Assembly: GCA_951813015.1 (NCBI GenBank)
Contig: CATOTG010000002.1
Coordinates: 124,001-188,000, forward strand
Direction: 5' to 3'
From: an uncultured Thermoanaerobaculia bacterium
GTDB lineage: Bacteria > Acidobacteriota > Thermoanaerobaculia > Multivoradales > Multivoraceae
DNA: 64,000 nt
The notes below the pieces were generated by a model. It was not told the origin of the DNA. It searched no databases and worked only from the letters and a program-made list of their open reading frames with translations. Position numbers and translations under genes: made by a program. Below are positions 38,710 to 49,000 of the stretch, one piece after another; position 1 is the first letter of the stretch, and each line of letters opens with the position of its first letter.

Positions 38710-40225
38710 CCTTGATTCGCGAATATCGTCTCGGGTTCTGAGCCAAGGTTGAAGCCGGGAGGGCCTTACGGGATGGGGTAGAATCGTGATTCACAACCAT
38801 CACAAACCCCTTCGACGAAAGGCCACTCCCAGTGCGGTATAGAAGAGCAGATCTGAAGCGTCGTGTCAACGGCAAGTTGGACTATCGGTTCGGACGCCAG
38901 GAGGTGACCTCCCACGCCGGCCTCGAGCTGTTGCGGGAGTACCTGAGGCGAAGCGGGTTCATCGATCTGCTTCGCGGAGCGGTCGGCTCCTCGTTTCCGA
39001 CGACCGACTTCGGCGCTGTTGCGATGCTGCTTTCGCTGCTGGGCTTGATTCTCGTCGGCGGACGCCGAGTCCGGCATCTTCAGAACGAGCAAGGCGATCC
39101 GATCATGGCGCGCTTTGCCGGCCTGAGCAGACTGCCGGCGCCGCGCACCGTCAGCTACTGGCTCCAGTGCCTGCGCAAGGATCATGTGGAGCGGCTGTCG
39201 AAGGTCAACGAGGACCTGGTCGGCGCTCTGTTGCGGCGAACCGGCAGGCGGCGGCTCACCCTCGATGTGGACGGCTCGGTGATCAGCACGGGGTCCAAGG
39301 TGGAGGGGGCCTTTCGGGGGTACAACCGCCAGCGTCGGGGAGCGCGCAGCTACTACCCGATCACCGCCTACGAGGCTCAGGAAGGCCAGATCGTGCGCCT
39401 CTCGAATCGACCGGGCAACATCAACGATGGAGCCGCCAGCGTGACGTTCCTCAAGGACCTGATCCGGCAGGTCCGCGACACGGTCGGCCGCCGCCGACAG
39501 CTGGAACTCCGCATGGACGGGGCGTTCTTTCGACGGGACGTACTCCGGGTCCTCGACGATTCGGGCGCAGACTACGCCATCAAGGCCCCCTTCTATCCGT
39601 GGCTCAACCTCAGGAGCGTCGCTGCCGAAGCCAACGCCGGGGCCCACTGGCAGCGTGTCGACGGCCGCACCTGGGCTCACGAGAGCCGGCTTCAAGTCTG
39701 GGGCCAGGACCGCCGCGTGGTGCTCTACCGACGCCACGTCGCGCACGAGACCGGGAGGAACTTCCAACTCGATCTCTTCCACCCCGACGATGGCCACTAC
39801 GAGTACTCAGCCATCCTCACCAACAAGCGGCTGACGCCCCGCAACCTGTGGCACTTCTACAACGGTCGAGGAAGCCACGAGAAGGTCTACGGCGAACTCA
39901 AAACCGGCTTCGCCTTCGACTGCGTTCCCAGCCTCAGCGAACCGGCCAACGCGGCTTGGCAGATGCTCTCCGTACTCGCCTTCAATCTCTCGCGAGCCTT
40001 CCAGGCTCAAACACTTGCTCCGGTCAGAAAAACCAACCGCAAGCGCCGAACGAGCCGACGATTCGAGAGCATCCACACCATGCGATTCAAACTCCTCGGT
40101 CGGGCCGCCGTCCTGCTGCGACCAGCAGGAAAGACCACCCTCCACCTCGGCGCGTCACCCGCGGTAGCAGCCCGTTTCCTCGCAATCACCAACGCTATTC
40201 GAGCCTGAATATTCGCGAATCAAGG
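38710..40225 (+). mobile_element. IS1380-family insertion sequence, copy 1
   Basis: 1,516 bp bounded by perfect 17-bp inverted repeats, CCTTGATTCGCGAATAT at 38710-38726 and its complement at 40209-40225. It is flanked by the direct repeat TCTA (38706-38709 and 40226-40229). One transposase gene fills the element. The 4-bp target duplication, CCTT ends and the single DDE gene fit IS1380. It interrupts the druE helicase gene, in the opposite orientation to that gene. Confidence 0.93.
38832..40208 (+). CDS. IS1380-family transposase (copy 1)
   Basis: 458 residues, GTG start. DDE transposase: first Asp in RLTLDVDGSVISTGS, second in LELRMDGAFFRRDVL, and the Glu in the Y-[2]-K-like helix GSHEKVYGELKTGFAFD. 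It has GYNRQRRGARSYYPITAYEA and the hydrophobic C-terminal region NAAWQMLSVLAFNLSRAFQ, as in the IS1380 group. The frame is intact and both ends of the element are perfect, so it may be active. Confidence 0.93.
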   Translation: MRYRRADLKRRVNGKLDYRFGRQEVTSHAGLELLREYLRRSGFIDLLRGAVGSSFPTTDFGAVAMLLSLLGLILVGGRRVRHLQNEQGDPIMARFAGLSRLPAPRTVSYWLQCLRKDHVERLSKVNEDLVGALLRRTGRRRLTLDVDGSVISTGSKVEGAFRGYNRQRRGARSYYPITAYEAQEGQIVRLSNRPGNINDGAASVTFLKDLIRQVRDTVGRRRQLELRMDGAFFRRDVLRVLDDSGADYAIKAPFYPWLNLRSVAAEANAGAHWQRVDGRTWAHESRLQVWGQDRRVVLYRRHVAHETGRNFQLDLFHPDDGHYEYSAILTNKRLTPRNLWHFYNGRGSHEKVYGELKTGFAFDCVPSLSEPANAAWQMLSVLAFNLSRAFQAQTLAPVRKTNRKRRTSRRFESIHTMRFKLLGRAAVLLRPAGKTTLHLGASPAVAARFLAITNAIRA

Positions 40226-43200
40226 TCTACTGACAGCAGGCGCAACTCGAACACATCCGTCCGTTCTTCGCCACCCAGCCACACTCGTCGCTTGATTGCC
40301 CAGTCCGAGTCGTTCCCTTCGCAACGAGGCACTCGTCCAAACGAGCCCCTGAGGCGCCGATGGTCCTTCATGGCAGAAGGCAACTCCGCCTCGTCGGCAA
40401 AGGTCTCCTCCGCTGCCCGGCCACAACGGAGGCAAACCGCGAACCCGTGCTGCCGGCTTCCCCGGCTTCGGCGAAAGACGCGGCCCTCCGGACTATGGCG
40501 ATATCGCCCCAATCCTCCGGGAAGGTTCACCCATTCCGCTCCACCAGCCGAGATCACAGGTCCTTCAACAGGCACGTACGGCAACTTCGTCAAGTCATTG
40601 TGCGGCTGGTAGTCGAGTTCTACAGCAAAGCCCGCAGGCTCGAGATACTCCCACTGGCGCAGATTCTCAGAACCGCAAGAAGGACAACGGTCGACCGGGT
40701 GGCCAGCCGTGCCGACCTCGCCGCAGCGTCTGCAGCGCCAGAAACGCCTGAAAGCCTGCGTCTCCCGGACGTCCGTTTCCCCCGCCGGAATATGCCAGTT
40801 CAACGTCACGCCGCCGCACTCGTACACTCGCCCGTCAAGCACGACGGCGGCGCCCGGCGAATACTCTCTGAGCGCGATGCCGAGTTCCCGGGAGGGGTAG
40901 CCGCGACTGGAGCCGAAGCGGCCCTCGAATCCCCCTCTTCGAGACGCCGATCGTCTGAGTGACCGTCGCGTGGTGTTCACAAACGGAACGACACCTGTCG
41001 GAAAGCCATAGGCCGGCAGAAAGCGCCGAGTGATCAGCTCCCTGAGCAGATACTCGTCGCGGAGACGTTCAAGTTGCCGTTCGATTGCCCGTTGGACGAC
41101 AGAGCGGCCATTGCGCGTACGATCAGCCTCCTCGCGCTGCTGTTCCTGCAACGCCCGCAGCTCGGCGGTCCATCGCCCAAGGATCGTCTCGATCTGGCCC
41201 GCAGCGGCGTCAAGCATACGCGACGGCGCGCGGCTGGCCAGGACAGTTTGCCGAATCAGGGAGCGTACTGCCCGGATCACATCCTCCCGGGCGCCACGGC
41301 GTAACCAGGTTGCAAACCGCTGGGCAGGGCAGTGGGCCTCGTCCGAAGAAGCCTCGAAGAACCAGCCACTTGAGAGTTTGTGGGCGTCCTGACCGCTCAG
41401 GTAAGCACCCAGCAACAGCGAGTGCACATGCCTGCTGACGATGCGTTCACTGTCCAGGGCCACCCGTGGTGAAGCGACGGAAGCAGTGAATGGCCACATG
41501 GGATCCCGAAACACCGCCTCGCCGTGAGGTGTTGCTGGACAAACGGTCAGGCTCGCAGCCGCACCCTCGCGTCGACGGCCGGCACGCCCAGCGCGTTGAA
41601 GAAAGTTGGAAGGGCTCGGCGGCGCGTTGTTCATGCATACCGCCGTCAGGCCGCCGACGTCCACACCCATCTCCATTGTGGTCGACGAACTGAGGAGATT
41701 CACCTGCCCCTGCTTGAATCGCTCCTCGTACTCCTGCAGGCGGGCGCTTGACAGCTGGGCAGAGTGCTCCACGACGACGAAGTAGGGAGCACGCCGTGCA
41801 ATCCGGTCGTTCATGTCCCCCCACACGCCCTGCTGACGCGCGGCCTGAACCAGATCGTCGTTCCGGAGCCAGCAGTCGATCTCGGCGCCCGACCACTCCC
41901 GGCCGTCCCCATCCCGCCAGAAGCCGCATGGCAACCGCGGCATCGTCACCCGGGCGCACCGACCCAACGCGCCGGCCTCCGTACCCAGCAGGTAGGGGGT
42001 GATTCCGCCCAGCGCGCGCGGCAAGACGCGTCGGGTGACAGGACAACTCCATGCTGTATCGACATCGCGCAGAACCGCCGCCTGCCCCAGGTTCAATTGA
42101 AAGCCGAGCTCCGACTCAACCAGCAGGCTCCTGATCTGCTGCCAGGCAGCCTGCAGGACTTCGTTGATCGCGTCGACGTCCGCCTGAACATGGAGACTCA
42201 GGCCGAGGTACGTCGATAGCAACCAGACCAATCGCGACCGCGAAGATCCCTTTCTGATCTGTGGCCAGCGGATGACCCGGCGGTCACGATCAACCTCCGC
42301 CTGGGGCCCCTGAAGGTAGCGTGCCCTCCAGGGAACACCCAACCACCTCCGGAAATCCTGCGGCATTTCGACCGCGCCATTCGCCCGCACCATGTGATCC
42401 AGGGCGACGGCGAGAAACGTCCTCCACTCGGCGGCAGGCAACTCCCGGACCCGCCACGCCCTTGGCAGGCTCCGATCCCCCAACTTCTCGATGCCCGGAT
42501 AGCCAAGAGCCGCAAGGCCCAGCGTCTCAAGCGAGTTGGCCCGCCGCGGCCGACGCAGGAACTCCCGATAGAGACAGAACTCCGCAATCTCCTCTTCGCT
42601 GGCTTGACTCGCCATCAGGTCCCGCCACCGGTCGCGCATCCACGGGTTCATGTTCCTCGAGGACGCCAGCTTCCGCTGTGCTTCTTCCCAGCCCAATATC
42701 GCCGGCCCGGTCGCGGCGGCACCGGCCTCACGTGCCCGGAGGCGCTTCCTCAGACTTCTCAGGGGCGGCGGCAACGTGGTCAGCTCCTCGAGCGCATCGA
42801 GCTCCTTCTGTTCGTCTTCGGAAAGACGGCTCCGCTCGCTACTTCGCGTGGCCGCCAACGCCAACTGGTGATACAACACGCTGCGGACTGCATTCCGTTC
42901 GGTGCTCAATTGCGCGCGTACGGCAAATGTCGCGGTCCCTTGGCGGCTGTCGCTGAAGGTCATCAGCCGCCGCCCCCGGTGCGGAAGCGATCGGCCCTCA
43001 TCCAGTCCCGGCGTGTTGTCGAGAAGCGTCGGCGCCGCAATGTTCAAGTAGAACGGCACTCCCAAGCGCAGGGGACGAAACGCCTCGCGGCCCGCCCTGG
43101 GCGCAGCACCACAACGGGGACAGCAGAGTCTGCCTTTCTCGTCGGGCTGTACCAGACCGATGGTCGGAGTCTCTCCTTCCCCCAACACCTGACCGGTTTC

Positions 43201-43230
43201 CAGGTTAACGGCGGCCGACCTGACAGGACT
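40226..43230 (-). pseudogene. druE: DruE-like helicase, middle piece (helicase C domain)
   Basis: About 1,001 codons without a natural start or stop, between the two IS copies. It begins VRSAAVNLETGQVLGEGETP, then a zinc-ribbon-like CCPRCGAAP and LMTFSDSRQGTATFAVRAQL. The C-terminal helicase domain contains YFVVVEHSAQL, EERFKQGQVNLLSSSTTMEM, GVDVGGLTAVCMNNAPPSPS and motif VI FLQRAGRAGRR. A further four-Cys cluster, CRRCGEVGTAGHPVDRCPSC, follows. It runs into the IS1380 end at 40225 and stops there only because of IS sequence. Confidence 0.85.
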
Positions 43231-44747
43231 CCTTGATTCGCGAATATCGTCTCGGGTTCTGAGCCAAAGTTGAAGCCGGGAGGGCCTTACGGGATGGGGT
43301 AGAATCGTGATTCACAACCATCACAAACCCCCTTCGACGAAAGGCCACTCCCAGTGCGGTATAGAAGAGCAGATCTGAAGCGTCGTGTCAACGGCAAGTT
43401 GGACTATCGGTTCGGACGCCAGGAGGTGACCTCCCACGCCGGCCTCGAGCTGTTGCGGGAGTACCTGAGGCGAAGCGGGTTCATCGATCTGCTTCGCAAA
43501 GCGGTCGGCTCCTCGTTTCCGACGACCGACTTCGGCGCTGTTGCGATGCTGCTTTCGCTGCTGGGCTTGATTCTCGTCGGCGGACGCCGAGTCCGGCATC
43601 TTCAGAACGAGCAAGGCGATCCGATCATGGCGCGCTTTGCCGGCCTGAGCAGACTGCCGGCGCCGCGCACCGTCAGCTACTGGCTCCAGTGCCTGCGCAA
43701 GGATCATGTGGAGCGGCTGTCGAAGGTCAACGAGGACTTGGTCGGCGCTCTGTTGCGGCGAACCGGCAGGCGGCGGCTCACCCTCGATGTGGACGGCTCG
43801 GTGATCAGCACGGGGTCCAAGGTGGAGGGGGCCTTTCGGGGGTACAACCGCCAGCGTCGGGGAGCGCGCAGCTACTACCCGATCACCGCCTACGAGGCTC
43901 AGGAAGGCCAGATCGTGCGCCTCTCGAATCGACCGGGCAACATCAACGATGGAGCCGCCAGCGTGACGTTCCTCAAGGACCTGATCCGGCAGGTCCGCGA
44001 CACGGTCGGCCGCCGCCGACAGCTGGAACTCCGCATGGACGGGGCGTTCTTTCGACGGGACGTACTCCGGGTCCTCGACGATTCGGGCGCAGACTACGCC
44101 CTCAAGGCCCCCTTTCATCCGTGGCTCAACCTCAGGAGCGTCGCTGCCGAAGCCAACGCCGGGGCCCACTGGCAGCGTGTCGACGACCGCACCTGGGCTC
44201 ACGAGAGCCGGCTTCAAGTCTGGGGCCAGGACCGCCGCGTGGTGCTCTACCGACGCCACGTCGCGCACGAGACCGGGAGGAACTTCCAACTCGACCTCTT
44301 CCACCCCGACGATGGCCACTACGAGTACTCAGCCATCCTCACCAACAAGCGGCTGACGCCCCGCAACGTGTGGCACTTCTACAACGGCCGAGGAAGCCAC
44401 GAGAAGGTCTACGGCGAACTCAAAACCGGCTTCGCCTTCGACTGCGTTCCCAGCCTCAGCGAACCGGCCAACGCGGCTTGGCAGATGCTCTCCGTACTCG
44501 CCTTCAATCTCTCGCGAGCCTTCCAGGCTCAAACACTTGCTCCGGTCAGAAAAACCAACCGCAAGCGCCGAACGAGCCGACGATTCGAGAGCATCCACAC
44601 CATGCGATTCAAACTCCTCGGTCGGGCCGCCGTCCTGCTGCGACCAGCAGGAAAGACCACCCTCCACCTCGGCGCGTCACCCGCGGTAGCAGCCCGTTTC
44701 CTCGCAATCACCAACGCTATTCGAGCCTGAATATTCGCGAATCAAGG
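43231..44747 (+). mobile_element. IS1380-family insertion sequence, copy 2
   Basis: 1,517 bp with the same perfect 17-bp inverted repeats (43231-43247 and 44731-44747), same orientation as copy 1. It differs from copy 1 by about a dozen bases and one inserted C before the gene. The flanks (GACT on the left, AGAA on the right) do not match, so there is no target duplication. That, and missing helicase sequence across the junction, implies a deletion next to the element. Confidence 0.92.
43354..44730 (+). CDS. IS1380-family transposase (copy 2)
   Basis: 458 residues, intact, GTG start. It is identical to the copy 1 product apart from about five positions (for example RKAVGSS for RGAVGSS, YALKAPFHPW for YAIKAPFYPW, VDDRTW for VDGRTW, RNVWHF for RNLWHF). 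The DDE residues are unchanged. The similarity shows that the two insertions come from the same recently active element. Confidence 0.92.
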   Translation: MRYRRADLKRRVNGKLDYRFGRQEVTSHAGLELLREYLRRSGFIDLLRKAVGSSFPTTDFGAVAMLLSLLGLILVGGRRVRHLQNEQGDPIMARFAGLSRLPAPRTVSYWLQCLRKDHVERLSKVNEDLVGALLRRTGRRRLTLDVDGSVISTGSKVEGAFRGYNRQRRGARSYYPITAYEAQEGQIVRLSNRPGNINDGAASVTFLKDLIRQVRDTVGRRRQLELRMDGAFFRRDVLRVLDDSGADYALKAPFHPWLNLRSVAAEANAGAHWQRVDDRTWAHESRLQVWGQDRRVVLYRRHVAHETGRNFQLDLFHPDDGHYEYSAILTNKRLTPRNVWHFYNGRGSHEKVYGELKTGFAFDCVPSLSEPANAAWQMLSVLAFNLSRAFQAQTLAPVRKTNRKRRTSRRFESIHTMRFKLLGRAAVLLRPAGKTTLHLGASPAVAARFLAITNAIRA

Positions 44748-46026
44748 AGAAGTGGCCTCGGAGCGGCAGAAACCACTCGTCCCCGTTCTGCGCACGGCAA
44801 CCTGCGTCAAGCAGTCCGAGCACGTCTTCAGCCGCCACCGACTCATCAAACCCCAGGTGCCTCCGGATATCGCGCAGGCCCATCCCGTCTGAAGCCAGCA
44901 GGTCACGAAGAGTGCGAAGCGCCTCGACCGACGCCAGAGTGTCGTATGGGATCCCCTCACGGGCGCGGACGGCGTCAAGCAGAGAGGCAAGCGCAGTGCC
45001 GTTCGACGCCGTGGCCAGGGGAGCGGGCGCCCTCTCCCCTCCGACCACGCGCACTCTGCCCGCACTCCCTCCGGTCAGGTCTCCGAAGAACTCCCGCAGC
45101 GCATCCCGAGTATCCGGATCGTCGGCCCCAACGGTGGCTGAGGTCGCGACGAAGCGGACGCCAAGCGGGTCGACACCGAAAGCCAGCAGAACCCGGCGAA
45201 GAAGAAGAGCCAGTTCCGCCGCCTGGGAACCCAGGTACGTGTGGATTTCATCGAGGACCACCCAGCGGAGCTTCCCTTGCGACGCCTGAAGGATCGGTTG
45301 GTCGACGGAACGAACCAGCATGTACTCGAGCATCGACGCATTCGTCACGAGGACCGGAGGCGGACTCTCGCGGAGCACCTTCCGGGACAGGACCTCCTGA
45401 GGTATCTGTGCCTGCTTCCACGAAGGTACTTCTTCAGGCGTGTTCCCGTTGTAGAGGCAGAACTTCGCCTTCCCTCCCAGTCCCGCCGTCCAGGCCGCCA
45501 ACCGTTGCCGCTGGCTGTTGATCAGCGCGTTCAGGGGATAGAGGAACAGCGCCCGCACGCCGGCGTCGAACGGACGCGCGCGGCTCGAACTCGCAAGATC
45601 GTTCAGGATGGGGACAAGGAAACACTCCGTCTTTCCCGACCCGGTGCCGCTCGTCACCACGACCGAACGCGGCTCGCGTTCGAGCAGCGTTCGCCAGGCC
45701 GCAACTTGATGGACGTACGGGCGTCGACTTCTCGGAAACCGGTATTCACCGAGTTCCGCGGGCGATTCGTCCATCGCCCGAACCAGGTCAGGCTCGAGAA
45801 GCTCACCGGCGAGGTCGGCCATCGATTTCCGGTTTCTCCGCCAAGGGAAGGTCGCCTCGAAGACCGGTTCGGCCAGAAAGCTCCCCTCGTGGCTCGCCGG
45901 TCGATCCAGGACGGATCGAACGTGACTCCGAAGCGGCCCCGGCGCCAGTCCAAGCTGGTCGAGCGTCGCTCTCGCAGAGCGAGTTCGGAGATCCCGACTG
46001 AGGGCGGAGAAACTGAGTTGCTCCAT
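44748..46026 (-). pseudogene. druE: DruE-like helicase, N-terminal piece (DEAD/DEAH ATPase domain)
   Basis: 426 codons from the ATG at 46024-46026, two bases after the druH-like stop. The start is MEQLSFSALSRDLRTRSARA. RecA-like domain 1: YVHQVAAWRTLL, Walker A GTGSGKT at residues 127-133, FLYPLNALINSQ, the Walker B DEIH box at 259-262 in VLDEIHTYLGSQAAEL, and motif III FVATSATVG. It ends at LPLRGHFS where IS copy 2 begins. In related helicases a Cys-rich segment follows directly; here it is missing from all three pieces. Confidence 0.87.
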
Positions 46027-46028
46027 CT

Positions 46029-49000
46029 TCAGCCCGAGTACTTCTGCCACGAAATCGCGAGCGCCATCGTCGTCCACAGCCCGGTGTCGAACCACTTCGG
46101 ATCAAAGGCTCTCAAGCTTCGCAGTCCCAACACCAGGGACTGCGAGGTGGGCAGTCCGAGCAGAGAGTTCAGAGCCGCCACTGCCGGCGCACAACACACG
46201 GCTCGGCGGAATCCGGCGACCTGCTCCTGAGGCCAAGCGGTCCGCTGCACAGGCGAGAGGTTCGCGATGTGATCATGCTGCCACTCGTCGACAACAGAGG
46301 CTTGAGGCCAGTGGTCATCACTCCGCCGGCGAAAGAGGTCCTGGAGTGCCCCGTTTCGCCTCCTGAAGATCATCGCCCTCGCCTGCGGGCTGCCCCATGC
46401 CTCGGCCGCGGAGTCACCGCGACGCAGCACCGCTGCCTGTACGACCTTGAGCACCACGTCCATGTAGCCGCCCTGGTCGCTCGCCCGGCGCTCAAACACA
46501 TTGAAGGCCCAACTTGCCAGGTCCTCCCCGTACTCCGCCATGTACTGCCGATGAAGGCTGCGAGATACGTCCACCCAGACGTTCACCGGCACAGACCACC
46601 ATGGATGAGGTAGTTGGTCAACGGTCGACCAGATCGCCCCGAACTCCTCGTCGCCCGCCTGCATGAGCGCCGTTGCAGCGGCCCGGGGTGAACGGGCAAC
46701 GGCTGTGAGCAGATCCACGGCCGACGGGGGCACGTCCTGGTGGTTCCGGAAGGCGTTTCGCACCAGTTCCCAGTCTTCATGATCGGGCTGGCCCGCAAGG
46801 CCGTCGATCACCTTGTCGAGACCCTCGCGTCGGGTGCTCGACTTCCGGAGCCGAATCACCTCTTCAAGTCTCGGAAACGCCGGAACCCGGTCCTCTCCGA
46901 TTTCAGTCCCGGACGGCTGAGGATGCCAAACGCGAGGCTGCGCCACACAAAGGTCGCCCTGCCGGACGGTCACCAGCCACGGCCCCTGCTCAAGGTCCCG
47001 TGGCAGGGACCAGCACGCTTCGGCCGATCGCGGCAGCGCCCGGCTCTCGCATTCAGGTTTCCACAACGGCCGTACCTCGGCGTTCAGCTCACTCGAAGAG
47101 GCCGGTTCGCCTGCTTCTCGAATGCAGGCAACCGACCCGAACTCGTCCCAGTCGATGCGGAACCCGAATCGCTTCACGCACAGATGAGGCGCGCTCTCCA
47201 CGCCGTTGCAGGCGATCCGCACGCGGACCTCCGCCTGGAGATCGCTCGACGATTCGAGGAGGAGGCGAATCGGCTCCTGCAAGAACACGAGAGGCAGTTC
47301 GTGGACTCCGCCCACTTCGCGCATCCTTTCCGCCAGAGAATTGCTGCCGCCGGTATCAAGAGGCAGGTCCTCCGCCGCGAGTGAACCGACGACCCCGAAC
47401 GTCGTTCCTGCACCTGACGCCGTCGCGATCGCCCGTATCGCGATCAACTCGTCGATGCCGACCGACGCGTGGCTCGGCATCCCGGCGCCGTCGCTGCGTA
47501 CGAAACGACCATGGCTCGTAGCAACCGGCAGGTCGAGCCGGAGGTCCCCGCCGCCAGACGGATAGTGGAGCAGGACGGCCAACGACGACACACGTCGAGC
47601 GTTCGAGACCAGGCGAATCCCATCGGGAGAGCGCTCGACACGGGTGTCCTGTTCGCCCGGCAGACCGACTTCGGCCGCGACCAACCCGCCAAGCAGTGTT
47701 TCGGTCTCCCGGTCACCGGGAACGGGTCGGCACGAAAGGGTAGCCGTCTGCGGGACGACCGCGACGCGGCCCCGATACTCCAGTGCGCCGGCCACGACGT
47801 GCCGGGCGTCGAACAAGCCGAAGCGGTCTGGAGACCATTCTGCCCAGGCCTCGCCCTTGCCGATGGCTCGAACCCGAATGTCTGCCCAGCGAATCTCCTC
47901 GGGCGTCCCGCTCGCTGGACAGCGCCGAAGTCGGGGCCAGCCTTGATAGACGGGAGAAGCATCGGGGGTCGCTGTCGAGAACACGCGCCCCTGGAGCTGG
48001 TAGTGAACCGCCTCGTCCTTCTCCTGAGCAGTCCGAACGACACAGCGTTCACCATCCATGACGATCGCGGCGGCACCGCCCACGATGAACACCTCGCGCC
48101 CGATCTCCGCCACCTGGCCGACTGCTTCGAACTGGCCCGCTTCCATCACTCGCACTTCGGCGCCCGCCGGGACAGCGACCGCGACTCGGTCGTATCGCGT
48201 GCGCAAACTCCCTTCTCCGACCAATCGAAAACGTGAGCCGTCTCCCTGCCGGTCGGCGAACACCCAAGGCAGGTCTGAGAGGCTGTCCGACTTGGGCAAA
48301 GGCAGGGTGGATACGCCTCTGCTTGACTTCACCTCGAGTCGCAGAGCGCCGGCTGCGGCTTCGCCGCGCTGCTCGGCGCGGCCCCCACGCCGCGCACTCT
48401 CGATCAGGTATTCATCGCTGCTCGGTGCACCTCGTCGCGTCGCCAGAGCAAGAAGACTCGATCTTCCCATCGCGTCCGTCGCGAACAGCTCACATCGGCC
48501 CGGAGGGGCATCGCCGTTCGCTGCCCAGAGCGCGTCGAAGACGTTTGCGTCGGTTGCCCCGGGCAGTTCCAGCGAACCGACAAGGCGCCACGAGCCCGAG
48601 GTCAGCCGCACTAGCTCCCGCACCCGGCGAAAGGCCGTTCGGGCGCCAGAAGCCTGTTTCGCGGCGTCAACGACGAGTCCTGAAAGGAGGGACTCGGCTA
48701 CCTCATCATCGAGCGCCATCGGCAGTTCGTCGCGCCAGGCCGCGTCGGTCTCATCGAGGTGGGCCACCGGGTCGGAGAGGCCCCTCACCTGTGCCCGCCG
48801 CTGCCACACGACCTCAACCAGCTGGCCGCTGACTTCGTAGACGACCGGTTGGCGAAACGACGCCGGGAGCCGATGGCCGGCCGCCTCGGCGAGCCGGGCG
48901 GGGCCAAACCCTACTGACCGGTAGGCGTCGAACTGGTCGAGCAACTCCCGGAAGTACTGCCCCAGACGGTTCCTGTTCGAACGAACCATCTTCAGCGGCA

